Source: Polyangiaceae bacterium (GTDB taxonomy: Bacteria > Myxococcota_A > Polyangia > Polyangiales > Polyangiaceae). Taken from it: a stretch of DNA of 64,000 nucleotides. The notes under the pieces were generated by a model. The model did no database searches. It was not told where the DNA came from and was given only the letters and a program-made list of their open reading frames with translations. This document shows, in pieces, positions 56,201 through 64,000 of the stretch. Made by a program: the position numbers and the translations under genes. The stretch is taken from contig JADJXL010000020.1 in NCBI GenBank assembly GCA_016715885.1, positions 372,001-436,000 on the forward strand. The letters are read 5' to 3'. Each line of letters starts with the position of its first letter. The stretch's first letter is position 1.

Positions 56201-56941
56201 TCAGCGGCCACGCGTCGCGATGTATGCCTCGAGGTCCCGAAGCCCAGCCTCGGAACCTATCTCGTGAAATCGCTCGGTCGCCAAAAGCGCCCGCAATTTC
56301 CCAGCTCGCGCAAGGTCTCGCTGCACGACCGCCAAGTCCGACGGTCCTTCCGGTAGCCCAGCTATGACCTCGCGCCGCAACGCGATCGCTCCGTAATCGA
56401 TGTAATCGAGCCGCGGGTCACGTGGACTTCCAGGCGGGCGTTTTTCATACCGAACCACCATGTCCCCTGAAACTTCGCAATTCGAACTGTCCCAGCGATC
56501 TTCATTATGAAACACGCTCATCGTCCCGAGCACCTCGGGATGCGTATTCAAGTCGTCGAGCGGCAATGCATAATCGAACGGAAGATACGAATCGCCATAC
56601 GTGACGAGGAACGTCGAATCGAGCAGGGCAAGCGCATGACGAAGCGCGCCTGCCGTTCCGAGGCGCGTGGCTCCTTCATCCGATATCACCACGCGAAGAC
56701 CGAATGAACGGCCATCCCCAACGCTGTCACGAATCGCATCTCCAAGATGCCCTGTGCAAAGAACGATATCGGTATACCCCGATGCCGCAAGTCGTTCGAG
56801 CAAGAGATGGCCGAATGGACGGCCAAGAACAGGCAAAAGAAACTTGGGCACGTGGCGCGTGCGCGGGTACATGCGCGTAGCGAGACCACCAGCCAAAATG
56901 ACAGCCTGCCGTGAAATCTGTCGTGGCAACGGAGCGGTCAT
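56201..56941 (-). CDS. Sugar-1-phosphate nucleotidyltransferase-like protein
   Basis: A ~246-residue NTP_transferase protein. It has the nucleotide-binding AVILAGGLATRMYPRT, PKFLLPVLGRP (Lys), and LVTYGDSYLPFD with the metal Asp. This is the fold of glucose-1-phosphate thymidylyl- and MurNAc-1-phosphate uridylyltransferases. Substrate cannot be read from sequence. An upstream in-frame TTG at 56980 with GAGAGA nearby is possible. It is alone; no other sugar-nucleotide genes are adjacent. Confidence 0.85.
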   Translation of the reverse strand: MTAPLPRQISRQAVILAGGLATRMYPRTRHVPKFLLPVLGRPFGHLLLERLAASGYTDIVLCTGHLGDAIRDSVGDGRSFGLRVVISDEGATRLGTAGALRHALALLDSTFLVTYGDSYLPFDYALPLDDLNTHPEVLGTMSVFHNEDRWDSSNCEVSGDMVVRYEKRPPGSPRDPRLDYIDYGAIALRREVIAGLPEGPSDLAVVQRDLARAGKLRALLATERFHEIGSEAGLRDLEAYIATRGR

Positions 56942-57060
56942 GACGGGCGCGAGTGTACCGGGCGGATGCACTTCACGCAATGATCTCTCGCAAGCGAAAG
57001 CACAATCGAAATCCTTTCGATGCTCTTGTCATGCGCTCGGGAATTCGTTAGTGTTTTCCC

Positions 57061-58227
57061 ATGCGCGCGACCATCTTTTCTTTCATCGGCCTGTCCTTGT
57101 TTTTTCTCTCGGGCTGCGGCAGCGACGACGTCGACGCCCAAAAGACGGAACCCTCGATGGAGGAGCTTGGGCTGGAACCGGGAGCCTGGACGAAGGTGGA
57201 GCTTCCCGGCACGGTCTGCGCGAATGGCAGTCAGTACAAGTTCTTCGTGAATCCGTCGCTCGTCGGCAGCAAGGACGTGCTGTTCATGTTCGAGCCTGGT
57301 GGGGCATGCTGGGATTACGACAGTTGCGCAGGAAAAACGGGGCTCGGAGCGTCCAATACCGAGGGGATCACGGATGGTCACATCCTGGGTTGGCAACTGG
57401 TCTTCCCGTTCTTGAGGCGCGCCGACGAGACGAATCATTTCCGGGACTGGAACTATGTTTATCTGCCGTATTGCACGGGCGACGTACACATCGGCAACAC
57501 GGTGCGAACGTATGTAGATCCGCTTGGCAAAGATCCGGATCTCGAATTTCATCACAATGGTTACAAGAACATGGTGGCTGCCGCGGAATATACGGCAACG
57601 ATATTCAAGAATACGTCGCGGCTCGTGGTGGGCGGCTGCAGCGCGGGTGGAGCAGGATCGATCGCGGGGCATTGGTTCGTGCGAAATGCGCTCGCGCCCG
57701 AACGTGCGTATTTGATCGACGATTCCGGCCCGCTATTTCCCGGGTCCGTGCATTCCAAACCGCTTTACGATACCATTCGACAAGCCTGGGATCTCGATAG
57801 CGTCTTCGAAACGGTCCCCGTCGCGTACGACTCGAACGACATGGGCGGGGTGATCCTGAAGCTATCGGAGCTCTTGCCGAAAGATCGGCTGGCGGTGACG
57901 TACTTCTTGCGGGATCACACGTTTTCGTCGTATTCGTACAGGCGTTTTTTCCCCGAGCTCAGCGACGAAGAGCGCCTCGTGCTCTGGAAAGAAGATTCGG
58001 ATCTGCTCACGGCGGCGTTCGACAAGCACGACAACCTTGCCTATTACTTGCCGTATTGGCGTGATCGTGCGGACAGCCACTGCACGATCGTGCTCGATTA
58101 CGACGGCACGGAGATTCAGGAAGCAGGCGTCGACTTGTCGGACTTCATCGACAACGTGCTCGACGATGCCAGCCCGCTGCAGAGCTTCCGGGAAAGTCCG
58201 CAATCGGGCGAAGACGGGACCCCGTGA
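57061..58227 (+). CDS. Pectinacetylesterase-like lipoprotein
   Basis: A 388-residue exported esterase. The signal ends FLSGCGSDD (lipobox). The hydrolase has FEPGGACWDYDSC near the N terminus, the nucleophile serine in GGCSAGGAGS and downstream DDSGPLFPG, as in pectinacetylesterase/Notum-type enzymes. The natural substrate in a myxobacterium may be an acetylated polysaccharide or a lipid-modified protein. It is followed by a gap in which only the small reverse gene is visible. Confidence 0.83.
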   Translation: MRATIFSFIGLSLFFLSGCGSDDVDAQKTEPSMEELGLEPGAWTKVELPGTVCANGSQYKFFVNPSLVGSKDVLFMFEPGGACWDYDSCAGKTGLGASNTEGITDGHILGWQLVFPFLRRADETNHFRDWNYVYLPYCTGDVHIGNTVRTYVDPLGKDPDLEFHHNGYKNMVAAAEYTATIFKNTSRLVVGGCSAGGAGSIAGHWFVRNALAPERAYLIDDSGPLFPGSVHSKPLYDTIRQAWDLDSVFETVPVAYDSNDMGGVILKLSELLPKDRLAVTYFLRDHTFSSYSYRRFFPELSDEERLVLWKEDSDLLTAAFDKHDNLAYYLPYWRDRADSHCTIVLDYDGTEIQEAGVDLSDFIDNVLDDASPLQSFRESPQSGEDGTP

Positions 58228-58294
58228 GGGGACGGCTAGAAACATCGTCATGATGGTAGGCATCGTCGGATGCACCCATTACGCAATCCATCAT

Positions 58295-58633
58295 TCACGG
58301 AGCCGGAGCCGGATCGTTCGGATCTGGCTCAGTGGATTCCCACACGGGTTGGCATCTGCACCCAATCACCTCGCCCTCCTCGTCGATCACGTCCGCCGCT
58401 TCCGTATCTTCCTTTTCTCCCACGAAGTCAGGACCGTAGTAACGGCAATCGCCATGCATGCTATGCGGCGACGTCCTCCAAGCACTTGCTGAAATCAGGA
58501 TGTAATGCCCCACATCGCGGTCCGACGGGAGATGACAAATGGTGTACTTGTCGCCGGGACCCGCCATTGCCAGTGCCGCCCCTCCGGCAATGAATGCACC
58601 TGCAACGAAAAGTACCGCCCCCAGTTTTTTCAT
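58295..58633 (-). CDS. Small secreted protein with CHxP...HGD motif
   Basis: A 112-residue exported protein. MKKLGAVLFVAGAFIAGGAALAM is a signal peptide. The mature part has ICHLPSDRDVGHYILISASAW and HSMHGDC, matching a pattern (CHxPPG ... HGDxxGxC) I know from uncharacterised secreted bacterial proteins. A second Cys-rich end (GCRCQPVWES) and a Pro/Asp-rich tail follow. Cys and His could bind metal. The ATG at 58633 has GGAG eight bases upstream. It lies opposite the pectinacetylesterase-like and cyclophilin genes. Confidence 0.7.
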   Translation of the reverse strand: MKKLGAVLFVAGAFIAGGAALAMAGPGDKYTICHLPSDRDVGHYILISASAWRTSPHSMHGDCRYYGPDFVGEKEDTEAADVIDEEGEVIGCRCQPVWESTEPDPNDPAPAP

Positions 58634-58872
58634 ACAAAAACTCCAACGTGTCGCTGGTTTCTTCACCGCTCCCCGCGCTACCGCTTTGCGCCGCGTCGGA
58701 GCCATTGCCACTTTCCCACGAGTCTCGTTGTTTGCAAGAATACATTGAAAAATTATGGGTGGTTGTCGCGGACGAAATGGTCGCGAGGGTGTGAGCAGCG
58801 CCGCTAATTTTTTTTCTTGGAGGCATGCATGTCGTTGCGCCGACGGGCCGAAGCTGTGGTAAGGGGAGCTTC

Positions 58873-59373
58873 ATGGCAAACCCGACAGTATTCTTCGACA
58901 TCGACATCAATGGCCAGCCTGCTGGTCGCATCACGTTCGAGCTCTTCGCGGACGTCACGCCCAAGACGGCCGACAATTTCCGCGCGCTCTGCACGGGCGA
59001 AAAAGGCTTCGGATACAAGGGCTCGGTGTTTCATCGCGTCATTCCGAAGTTCATGCTCCAGGGCGGCGACTTCACCAACGGCAACGGCACGGGCGGCAAG
59101 TCGATCTACGGCAGCAAGTTCGCCGACGAAAACTTCGAAAAGAAGCACGATCGCCCGGGTCTTCTGTCGATGGCCAACGCGGGTCCGAACACCAACGGGT
59201 CGCAGTTCTTCATCACGACGGTCGTCACGAACTGGCTCGACGGTAAGCACGTCGTGTTTGGCCAAGTGACGTCTGGCATGGATGTCGTGAAAAAGATCGA
59301 GTCGCTCGGTTCGAGCGATGGCAAAACGTCCGCGAAGGTCTCGATCGCCGACTGCGGTCAGCTTCCGAGCTGA
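58873..59373 (+). CDS. Cyclophilin-type peptidyl-prolyl isomerase
   Basis: A 166-residue cyclophilin of standard length. Active-site features include FHRVIPKFMLQGGDF, GTGGKSIYG, MANAGPNTNGSQFFIT and WLDGKHVVFGQV. It has no signal peptide and is cytoplasmic. The start at 58873 is chosen because GGGGAG lies just upstream and the family N terminus (NPTVFFDI) begins there. It is followed by the O-acetylation genes but not clearly co-transcribed with them. Confidence 0.95.
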   Translation: MANPTVFFDIDINGQPAGRITFELFADVTPKTADNFRALCTGEKGFGYKGSVFHRVIPKFMLQGGDFTNGNGTGGKSIYGSKFADENFEKKHDRPGLLSMANAGPNTNGSQFFITTVVTNWLDGKHVVFGQVTSGMDVVKKIESLGSSDGKTSAKVSIADCGQLPS

Positions 59374-59465
59374 CGTCCTGACCTCGTAACGAGCGCCGAG
59401 CTTCAGCGCCGGCACTGACGATTTTTTCGCCCCAAACAACTGCGCTTGCGGTATAAGGCCGCGGC

Positions 59466-60911
59466 GTGGTCTTCTCGTCCGTCGTCTTCGTCTTCTACTT
59501 CCTACCTGTGCTGCTGACCGTTTACCTCATGGTGGCGGGAAAGTGGCGTAATACGCTTGGAAACATATGGTTGCTCATCGCGAGCCTCGTGTTTTACGCT
59601 TGGGGGGAAGCAACGTATTTGGATTTGCTCTTGGGCACGGTGGCGCTCAACTATGTCGCCGGGCTCATCTTGGTTCGTTACGAGGGTAAGCCGCGTCGAG
59701 CGGTACTGGCGGTGGGCATCGCCGCCAATTTGTTGCTTCTTGGATATTTCAAGTATGCCGGGTTTTCGGCGGGAGTCGTTTCGTCGATTGTCGTGGCGAT
59801 GGGCGGCAAACCGCTGGCCTTCGAGGCTCCGCGATTGCCGCTCGGCATATCGTTCTTCATTTTTCAATCGATGTCGTACCTGCTCGACGTGCACCGCAAA
59901 GAAGCTGCCGTCGAACGAAATCCGCTCTATTTAACGCTTTACGTCACGCTCTTTTCGCAGCTCGTGGCGGGCCCTATCTTGCGATTCGCCGATGTTGCGG
60001 ATCAGATTCGCAGCCGCACGCATCGCCTGAGTGAAATCGCGCGCGGAGCGTCTGAATTCATCATCGGTTTGGCACAAAAGGCGCTCGTGGCGAATACCAT
60101 GGCGGCTGCTGCGGATGCAGTATTTGCCGAGCAACCGCAGCATTTGTCGGCTGCGGCTGCTTGGTTTGGGATCATCGCATACGCTTTGCAGATCTACTTC
60201 GACTTTTCGGGTTATTCGCACATGGCCATTGGTCTTGGGCGGATCTGCGGGTTTTCATTCGTCGACAATTTCAACTTTCCATACGCGTCCCAATCGGTCA
60301 CGGAATTCTGGCGACGCTGGCACATGACGCTTTCCACGTGGTTCCGCGATTATCTTTACATCCCCCTTGGCGGCAACAGGCTTGGCACGCGGCGCACGGC
60401 ATTCAACCTCTTTGCCGTGTTTTTCTTGTGCGGCCTCTGGCATGGTGCGGCGTGGCAATTCATCGTGTGGGGATTGTTTCACGGGGCGCTCTTGTCGATC
60501 GAGCGTATGGGGTGGGGCAAGCGGCTCGAGCGGTTGCCGCGTTTTTTACGTCATTCGTATACGCTCATGGCGGTGCTGATTGGGTGGGTATTTTTCCGCG
60601 CCGATACGCTCTCGTATGCAACTCGATTCTTGGGCACGATGTTCGGTGTCTCGATGTCGGGTGCGTATGTGCATGATTTTGCACGATTTGCGCGTGCCGA
60701 CGTCGTGCTCGTGGGCATCGTCGCGTGTCTTGCTTCGAGCCCCTTTATGATGACGTCGGTCGAATCCTTCCGAAAAAAGCTCGAATCGGCATCCGAGCGA
60801 CCGCTGTGGTTCGATCCCGTGCGGGCGCTGGTTGTCATTCCGCTCTTGGCGTTTTCGCTCATTTCGATCTCGTCCGGTAGTCTCAACCCCTTCATTTACT
60901 TCCGATTTTGA
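59466..60911 (+). CDS. MBOAT-family O-acyltransferase (AlgI-like)
   Basis: A 481-residue membrane protein with ten or so hydrophobic helices. It has the MBOAT signature: QSVTEFWRRWHMTLSTWFRDY and the conserved His in GLWHGAAWQFIVWGLFHG. AlgI-type proteins move acetyl groups across the membrane for polysaccharide O-acetylation. A GTG start at 59466 is assumed. The stop overlaps the next gene region and the ATG of the AlgJ-like gene is eight bases on, so the two form a pair. Confidence 0.92.
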   Translation: MVFSSVVFVFYFLPVLLTVYLMVAGKWRNTLGNIWLLIASLVFYAWGEATYLDLLLGTVALNYVAGLILVRYEGKPRRAVLAVGIAANLLLLGYFKYAGFSAGVVSSIVVAMGGKPLAFEAPRLPLGISFFIFQSMSYLLDVHRKEAAVERNPLYLTLYVTLFSQLVAGPILRFADVADQIRSRTHRLSEIARGASEFIIGLAQKALVANTMAAAADAVFAEQPQHLSAAAAWFGIIAYALQIYFDFSGYSHMAIGLGRICGFSFVDNFNFPYASQSVTEFWRRWHMTLSTWFRDYLYIPLGGNRLGTRRTAFNLFAVFFLCGLWHGAAWQFIVWGLFHGALLSIERMGWGKRLERLPRFLRHSYTLMAVLIGWVFFRADTLSYATRFLGTMFGVSMSGAYVHDFARFARADVVLVGIVACLASSPFMMTSVESFRKKLESASERPLWFDPVRALVVIPLLAFSLISISSGSLNPFIYFRF

Positions 60912-60919
60912 GGCGACCG

Positions 60920-62053
60920 ATGGATCGAGCCAAATCGAAATCGCTCTTCGTCGCTTTGCAGCACGTCGCGATGCTGGTGGTGTGTTACGTGATGCTTGCG
61001 TGGCCGGGTCTCACGACCGACGAAAAAGCGGCCGAAGCAGTGCGGAACGTCGAGCGGCGTAGTGCAGCGCAGAAGCCCGCATGGCCGCAGAATGTCACGC
61101 AGTGGCTCGAGTATCCGGCAAAGCTCGAGGCTTACTTGAAGGATCACCATGGATTCCGCACGAAGGCCATTCGGTGGAATAGTTTGGCACGGCTACGCTT
61201 GGGCGAATCCAGCTCGGATCGCGTCGTCATTGGGCGCAGCGGATTTTTGTATTACGATGGCGACAAAAAGTTTTTGGATTTGGAACGCGCCATTCCGCTC
61301 GATACCAAAGTTCGTGACGCGAGGCTGCGAGTTTGGATGGCTTGGGCAAAATGGATGGACAGTCGTGGCGCAAAATTCCTGATTGCACCGATTCCGACGA
61401 AGGGAATCATATATCCCGAGCATCTGCCGTCGTCGGTGTCGCGGTATTTGCCTACGGATCGCAATGAAGTTTTTTTCACGGCGCTTGGCAGCATGGGGCT
61501 CAGCGTTGCGAACGTTCGCGCGGGCATTCGAGAAATCGCGGCGACAGAAAAACACTTACTCTATTATAAAACCGATTCGCATTACAACAACCTCGGGGCC
61601 TATTACACGTATCGCGAGATCATGAAGAGCGTTGCGGCGTTTTGGCCCGACGCGGATGCCAATACGGTCAAAAACGTGAAGGTCGTTCCTGGTGGAAAAA
61701 GGACCACGGATTTGGCCAACTTGCTTTATCTGGCAAAGGATTTCGAGGAAAACGACGTGCAGGCGCTCGTGGCCGAGCCGGTCAAGCTGGAGACGTGGGA
61801 CAGCAAAGGGCCCGACGGTCGAGGTTATCGGCACTGTCGCACCGCGGAGCGAAAGGGACCGCGGCTGCTCATTTTTCACGACTCGTTTGGTTGGGACCTA
61901 CGCCGCTTCTTTTGCCAATCGTTTCCGGAGGTGCTGATGGTGCATCACGATTTCAAGGGTCCCTACAAGGCTCCGGTCGAATCGTTCAAACCGGATCTGG
62001 TGATATTCGAGCTTGCCGAATATGGGTTTCTCGGTGAATTTGCGATGCCGTGA
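60920..62053 (+). CDS. AlgJ/AlgX-like SGNH-type acetyltransferase
   Basis: A 377-residue protein with one N-terminal helix and a periplasmic SGNH-type domain. The catalytic features are YKTDSHYNNLGAYYT (Asp-His) and LLIFHDSFGWDL (Ser nucleophile), as in AlgJ/AlgX. It probably transfers acetyl groups delivered by the AlgI-like partner to an exopolysaccharide. The ATG at 60920 has GAGG upstream and sits just after the MBOAT stop. A TTG at 60908 is an alternative start. Confidence 0.85.
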   Translation: MDRAKSKSLFVALQHVAMLVVCYVMLAWPGLTTDEKAAEAVRNVERRSAAQKPAWPQNVTQWLEYPAKLEAYLKDHHGFRTKAIRWNSLARLRLGESSSDRVVIGRSGFLYYDGDKKFLDLERAIPLDTKVRDARLRVWMAWAKWMDSRGAKFLIAPIPTKGIIYPEHLPSSVSRYLPTDRNEVFFTALGSMGLSVANVRAGIREIAATEKHLLYYKTDSHYNNLGAYYTYREIMKSVAAFWPDADANTVKNVKVVPGGKRTTDLANLLYLAKDFEENDVQALVAEPVKLETWDSKGPDGRGYRHCRTAERKGPRLLIFHDSFGWDLRRFFCQSFPEVLMVHHDFKGPYKAPVESFKPDLVIFELAEYGFLGEFAMP

Positions 62054-62233
62054 AGCAAGATACCGGGTCGCACACCGAGTGCTCGCATCGCCGGTGCTCG
62101 ATTCGAAGCCCTGAATCAAAGTGACTTCGACGTGTCTTGGGGCTTGAAACCGCAAGCAAGATAGGCTTTACTCGACACGATCGGCGTCTTCCGCACCGAC
62201 CGCTTGTTTTTCCTTCTCCAGGAGCGAGTTTTC

Positions 62234-63997
62234 ATGACGAGACGATACCTGCACTCCGGAACGTATACCCTTGGTCTTGTTGCATCGATATCGGTTGCAA
62301 CGGCATTATCGGGAGCGTCGTGCTCCGATCCGGTCAATCCATCGACGACCAGCTCCAGCAGCTCTTCGTCCAGCTCGAGCGGCATGGGCGGCGAGGGTGG
62401 AGCAGGTGGATCGACCAGTTCGACAGGCGGCAATGCTGGCACGGGCGGCGACGGTGGAACGTTCAATCCGGGTCCCTTCGGCGACTTTCCCAAGGATCCC
62501 GTCTTCCTGGATGGGCTCACTTCGGACGTGGCGGATGTGTTCAACAACGCGGGTCCTGCAACGGGGGCAAGCGTTTGCATTTCGGAGCCCGCTTCGGATG
62601 CGATGGTTCCGCGCAATTGGACGCCCCTGTTCATCGAATTCAGCCCCAAGATTGGTCAAAACCTATACGAGATCACGCTCGAGGTCGACAATCAGGTCAA
62701 TCCGCTCGTCGTGTACACGACGAAATACAACTACACCATGCCGACGCCAATGTGGAAGGGGCTTGCGAACAACAGCGGCGGACACGACGTGAAAATCACG
62801 ATTCGCACGGTGAAGTATGAAAACGGCGTCATTACCGAAGGGCCGTATGCTTCCGACCCAACGATTCTGCACATCGCACCCATTGCGGCGCCGGGATCGG
62901 TCGTGTATTCGGCGTTCTCACCACCAAACATTACGACGTTTCGTGGCTTTACCGTCGGAGACTCCGAGACGAAAGTCGTGCTCACCGCAGAATCCGCGGG
63001 AATCAACGCGGGCGGCAAACAGACGGGGTGTTTTTCGTGTCACTCTTCGTCACCTGATGGCAAGATCATCTTCTACAGCAGTGACGATGTTCCTGGGTCT
63101 TACCGGAGTGTCGACGCGCGTTTGGTCACGGGTGGCAAACCTGGTCCGGAATTGATTTCCGACCCTGCATTTACGCTCCTCGGGCGACACCGCCAAATGA
63201 ACCCCATCGTGTCGCCGGCGCACTATTCGGCAAACGATGCCGTACTCATTACGACCTACGTCGTCGATCCGAGCATCAAGTACGAGCTCATTTGGACCGA
63301 CTTGCACGCCGCAGACATGAATGGCTGGGGCGTCATCGCTCGCAATGGTGATCCTCGCAATCCGTCGTCGGCGACGTGGCGTTACGACGGAACGGAAATC
63401 GCCTATGTTTCGTCGGCGGGCGGGCAGCAAGGGGTCATCGCTCAAACGACGGGGCCGGATCCCACAATGGACATCTACACGGTTCCGTACAACAATCGCA
63501 TGGGTGGCGATGCCAAACCATTGCCGGGCGCGAGTGATCCGCAAAAGCGCGAGTTTTACCCGATGTATTCTCCGGACGACACGTTCCTTGCGTTCAACCG
63601 GAGCGATGCGGCGACCTCGTCGTACGACACGCCGTCCGCGGAAATCTTCCTCGTGCCGAGTGAAGGTGGAGTACCCACGCGCTTGAAGGCGAACGATCCA
63701 CAGGAGTGCACGGGCTTGAAGAGCCCAGGGTTGACCAATTCGTGGTCGCGTTGGGCGCCGCAAGCTCCCATGTTCGAAGGCCTGAAATACTACTGGCTCG
63801 TGTTTTCGTCCAAGCGTCGCGTTGCGGCCGGTCTTCGTCCGCAGCTCTATGTCTCGGCCATCGTGACCAAAGTGGAGAATGGCAAGGAAGTCATCCATGC
63901 CGAGCATCCGGCGGCTCTCGTCACCCCGCAAAATCCCATGGAGAGCAATCATGCGCCGTCGTGGGATTACGCCGTGGTGAACGAAATTCCGAAGTGA
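62234..63997 (+). CDS. PD40-type propeller lipoprotein with a CxxCH haem motif
   Basis: A 587-residue exported protein. The signal ends LSGASCSDP (lipobox), then a poly-Ser and Gly-Gly-rich linker. The body includes an Ig-like section (~115-245), then CFSCHSSSPDGKIIFYSSDD, a haem-c attachment motif at the start of the propeller, and PD40-like blades (WRYDGTEIAYVSS, MYSPDDTFLAFNRSD). A single haem in a propeller suggests an envelope electron-transfer or sensing role. The ATG at 62234 has AGGAG ten bases upstream. The stop lies four bases before the window end. Confidence 0.82.
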   Translation: MTRRYLHSGTYTLGLVASISVATALSGASCSDPVNPSTTSSSSSSSSSSGMGGEGGAGGSTSSTGGNAGTGGDGGTFNPGPFGDFPKDPVFLDGLTSDVADVFNNAGPATGASVCISEPASDAMVPRNWTPLFIEFSPKIGQNLYEITLEVDNQVNPLVVYTTKYNYTMPTPMWKGLANNSGGHDVKITIRTVKYENGVITEGPYASDPTILHIAPIAAPGSVVYSAFSPPNITTFRGFTVGDSETKVVLTAESAGINAGGKQTGCFSCHSSSPDGKIIFYSSDDVPGSYRSVDARLVTGGKPGPELISDPAFTLLGRHRQMNPIVSPAHYSANDAVLITTYVVDPSIKYELIWTDLHAADMNGWGVIARNGDPRNPSSATWRYDGTEIAYVSSAGGQQGVIAQTTGPDPTMDIYTVPYNNRMGGDAKPLPGASDPQKREFYPMYSPDDTFLAFNRSDAATSSYDTPSAEIFLVPSEGGVPTRLKANDPQECTGLKSPGLTNSWSRWAPQAPMFEGLKYYWLVFSSKRRVAAGLRPQLYVSAIVTKVENGKEVIHAEHPAALVTPQNPMESNHAPSWDYAVVNEIPK

Positions 63998-64000
63998 TCA

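Overview
The window looks like a chromosomal segment of a large-genome myxobacterium (Myxococcota, probably Polyangiales). Supporting signs are the high GC content, many lipoproteins with long Gly/Ser/Thr-Gly-Gly linkers behind the lipid-anchor cysteine, a membrane-anchored Ser/Thr kinase followed by a TPR/two-helix protein, a roadblock/LC7 protein, several PD40 or YVTN beta-propeller lipoproteins, two lspA genes in tandem, and ATGA/GTGA stop-start overlaps throughout. The assignment rests on protein style only. No rRNA, tRNA, CRISPR array or insertion sequence was recognised.

Layout. 1-5753: three forward genes of unknown function (the first cut by the left edge). 5793-6048: six-unit, 43-bp tandem array of imperfect palindromes. 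6235-7164: Uma2-family nuclease gene with a repeat-built coiled-coil tail. 20052 down to 7476: a reverse-strand run containing a single-chain Nfn-like flavoprotein, the MeaB GTPase, and seven tightly overlapping genes (membrane lipoprotein, ketosynthase/chain-length-factor fusion, acyl carrier protein, GcvT-like protein, SDR reductase, PD40 lipoprotein, ferredoxin-diiron fusion). 23092 down to 20318: roadblock protein, aroQ (apparent CTG start), accB, accC. 23469-25322: an aconitase-fold protein that has lost its active-site residues.

25377-34513: DUF4139 lipoprotein, alkaline-phosphatase-superfamily lipoprotein, coiled-coil protein, MrfA/YprA-type helicase, and a lipoprotein maturation operon lspA-lspA-lgt. 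34608-43265: lipoprotein, hybrid histidine kinase with a His-less HPt domain, folD, two unknown genes, and a lytic transglycosylase fused to a degenerate M16 peptidase. 43299-51085 (reverse): dihaem cytochrome propeller lipoprotein, M61-like peptidase, alpha/beta hydrolase, papain-like protein, M20 peptidase. 51353-55406: Ser/Thr kinase, TPR protein, propeller lipoprotein. 55428-63997: ExbD/TolR, sugar nucleotidyltransferase, pectinacetylesterase-like lipoprotein, a small secreted protein, cyclophilin, a two-gene polysaccharide O-acetylation module, and a haem-motif propeller lipoprotein.

The best candidate for an undescribed system is the 7476-15183 operon. It pairs a minimal type II condensing set (KS-CLF fusion, ACP, ketoreductase) with a one-polypeptide ferredoxin plus diiron protein whose EExRH and DExRH motifs resemble soluble acyl-ACP desaturases. 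That suggests a dedicated ACP-bound lipid or polyketide that is desaturated or oxidised. The abundance of lipoprotein genes fits the lspA-lspA-lgt locus. All functions are read from sequence motifs; nothing was searched or computed.
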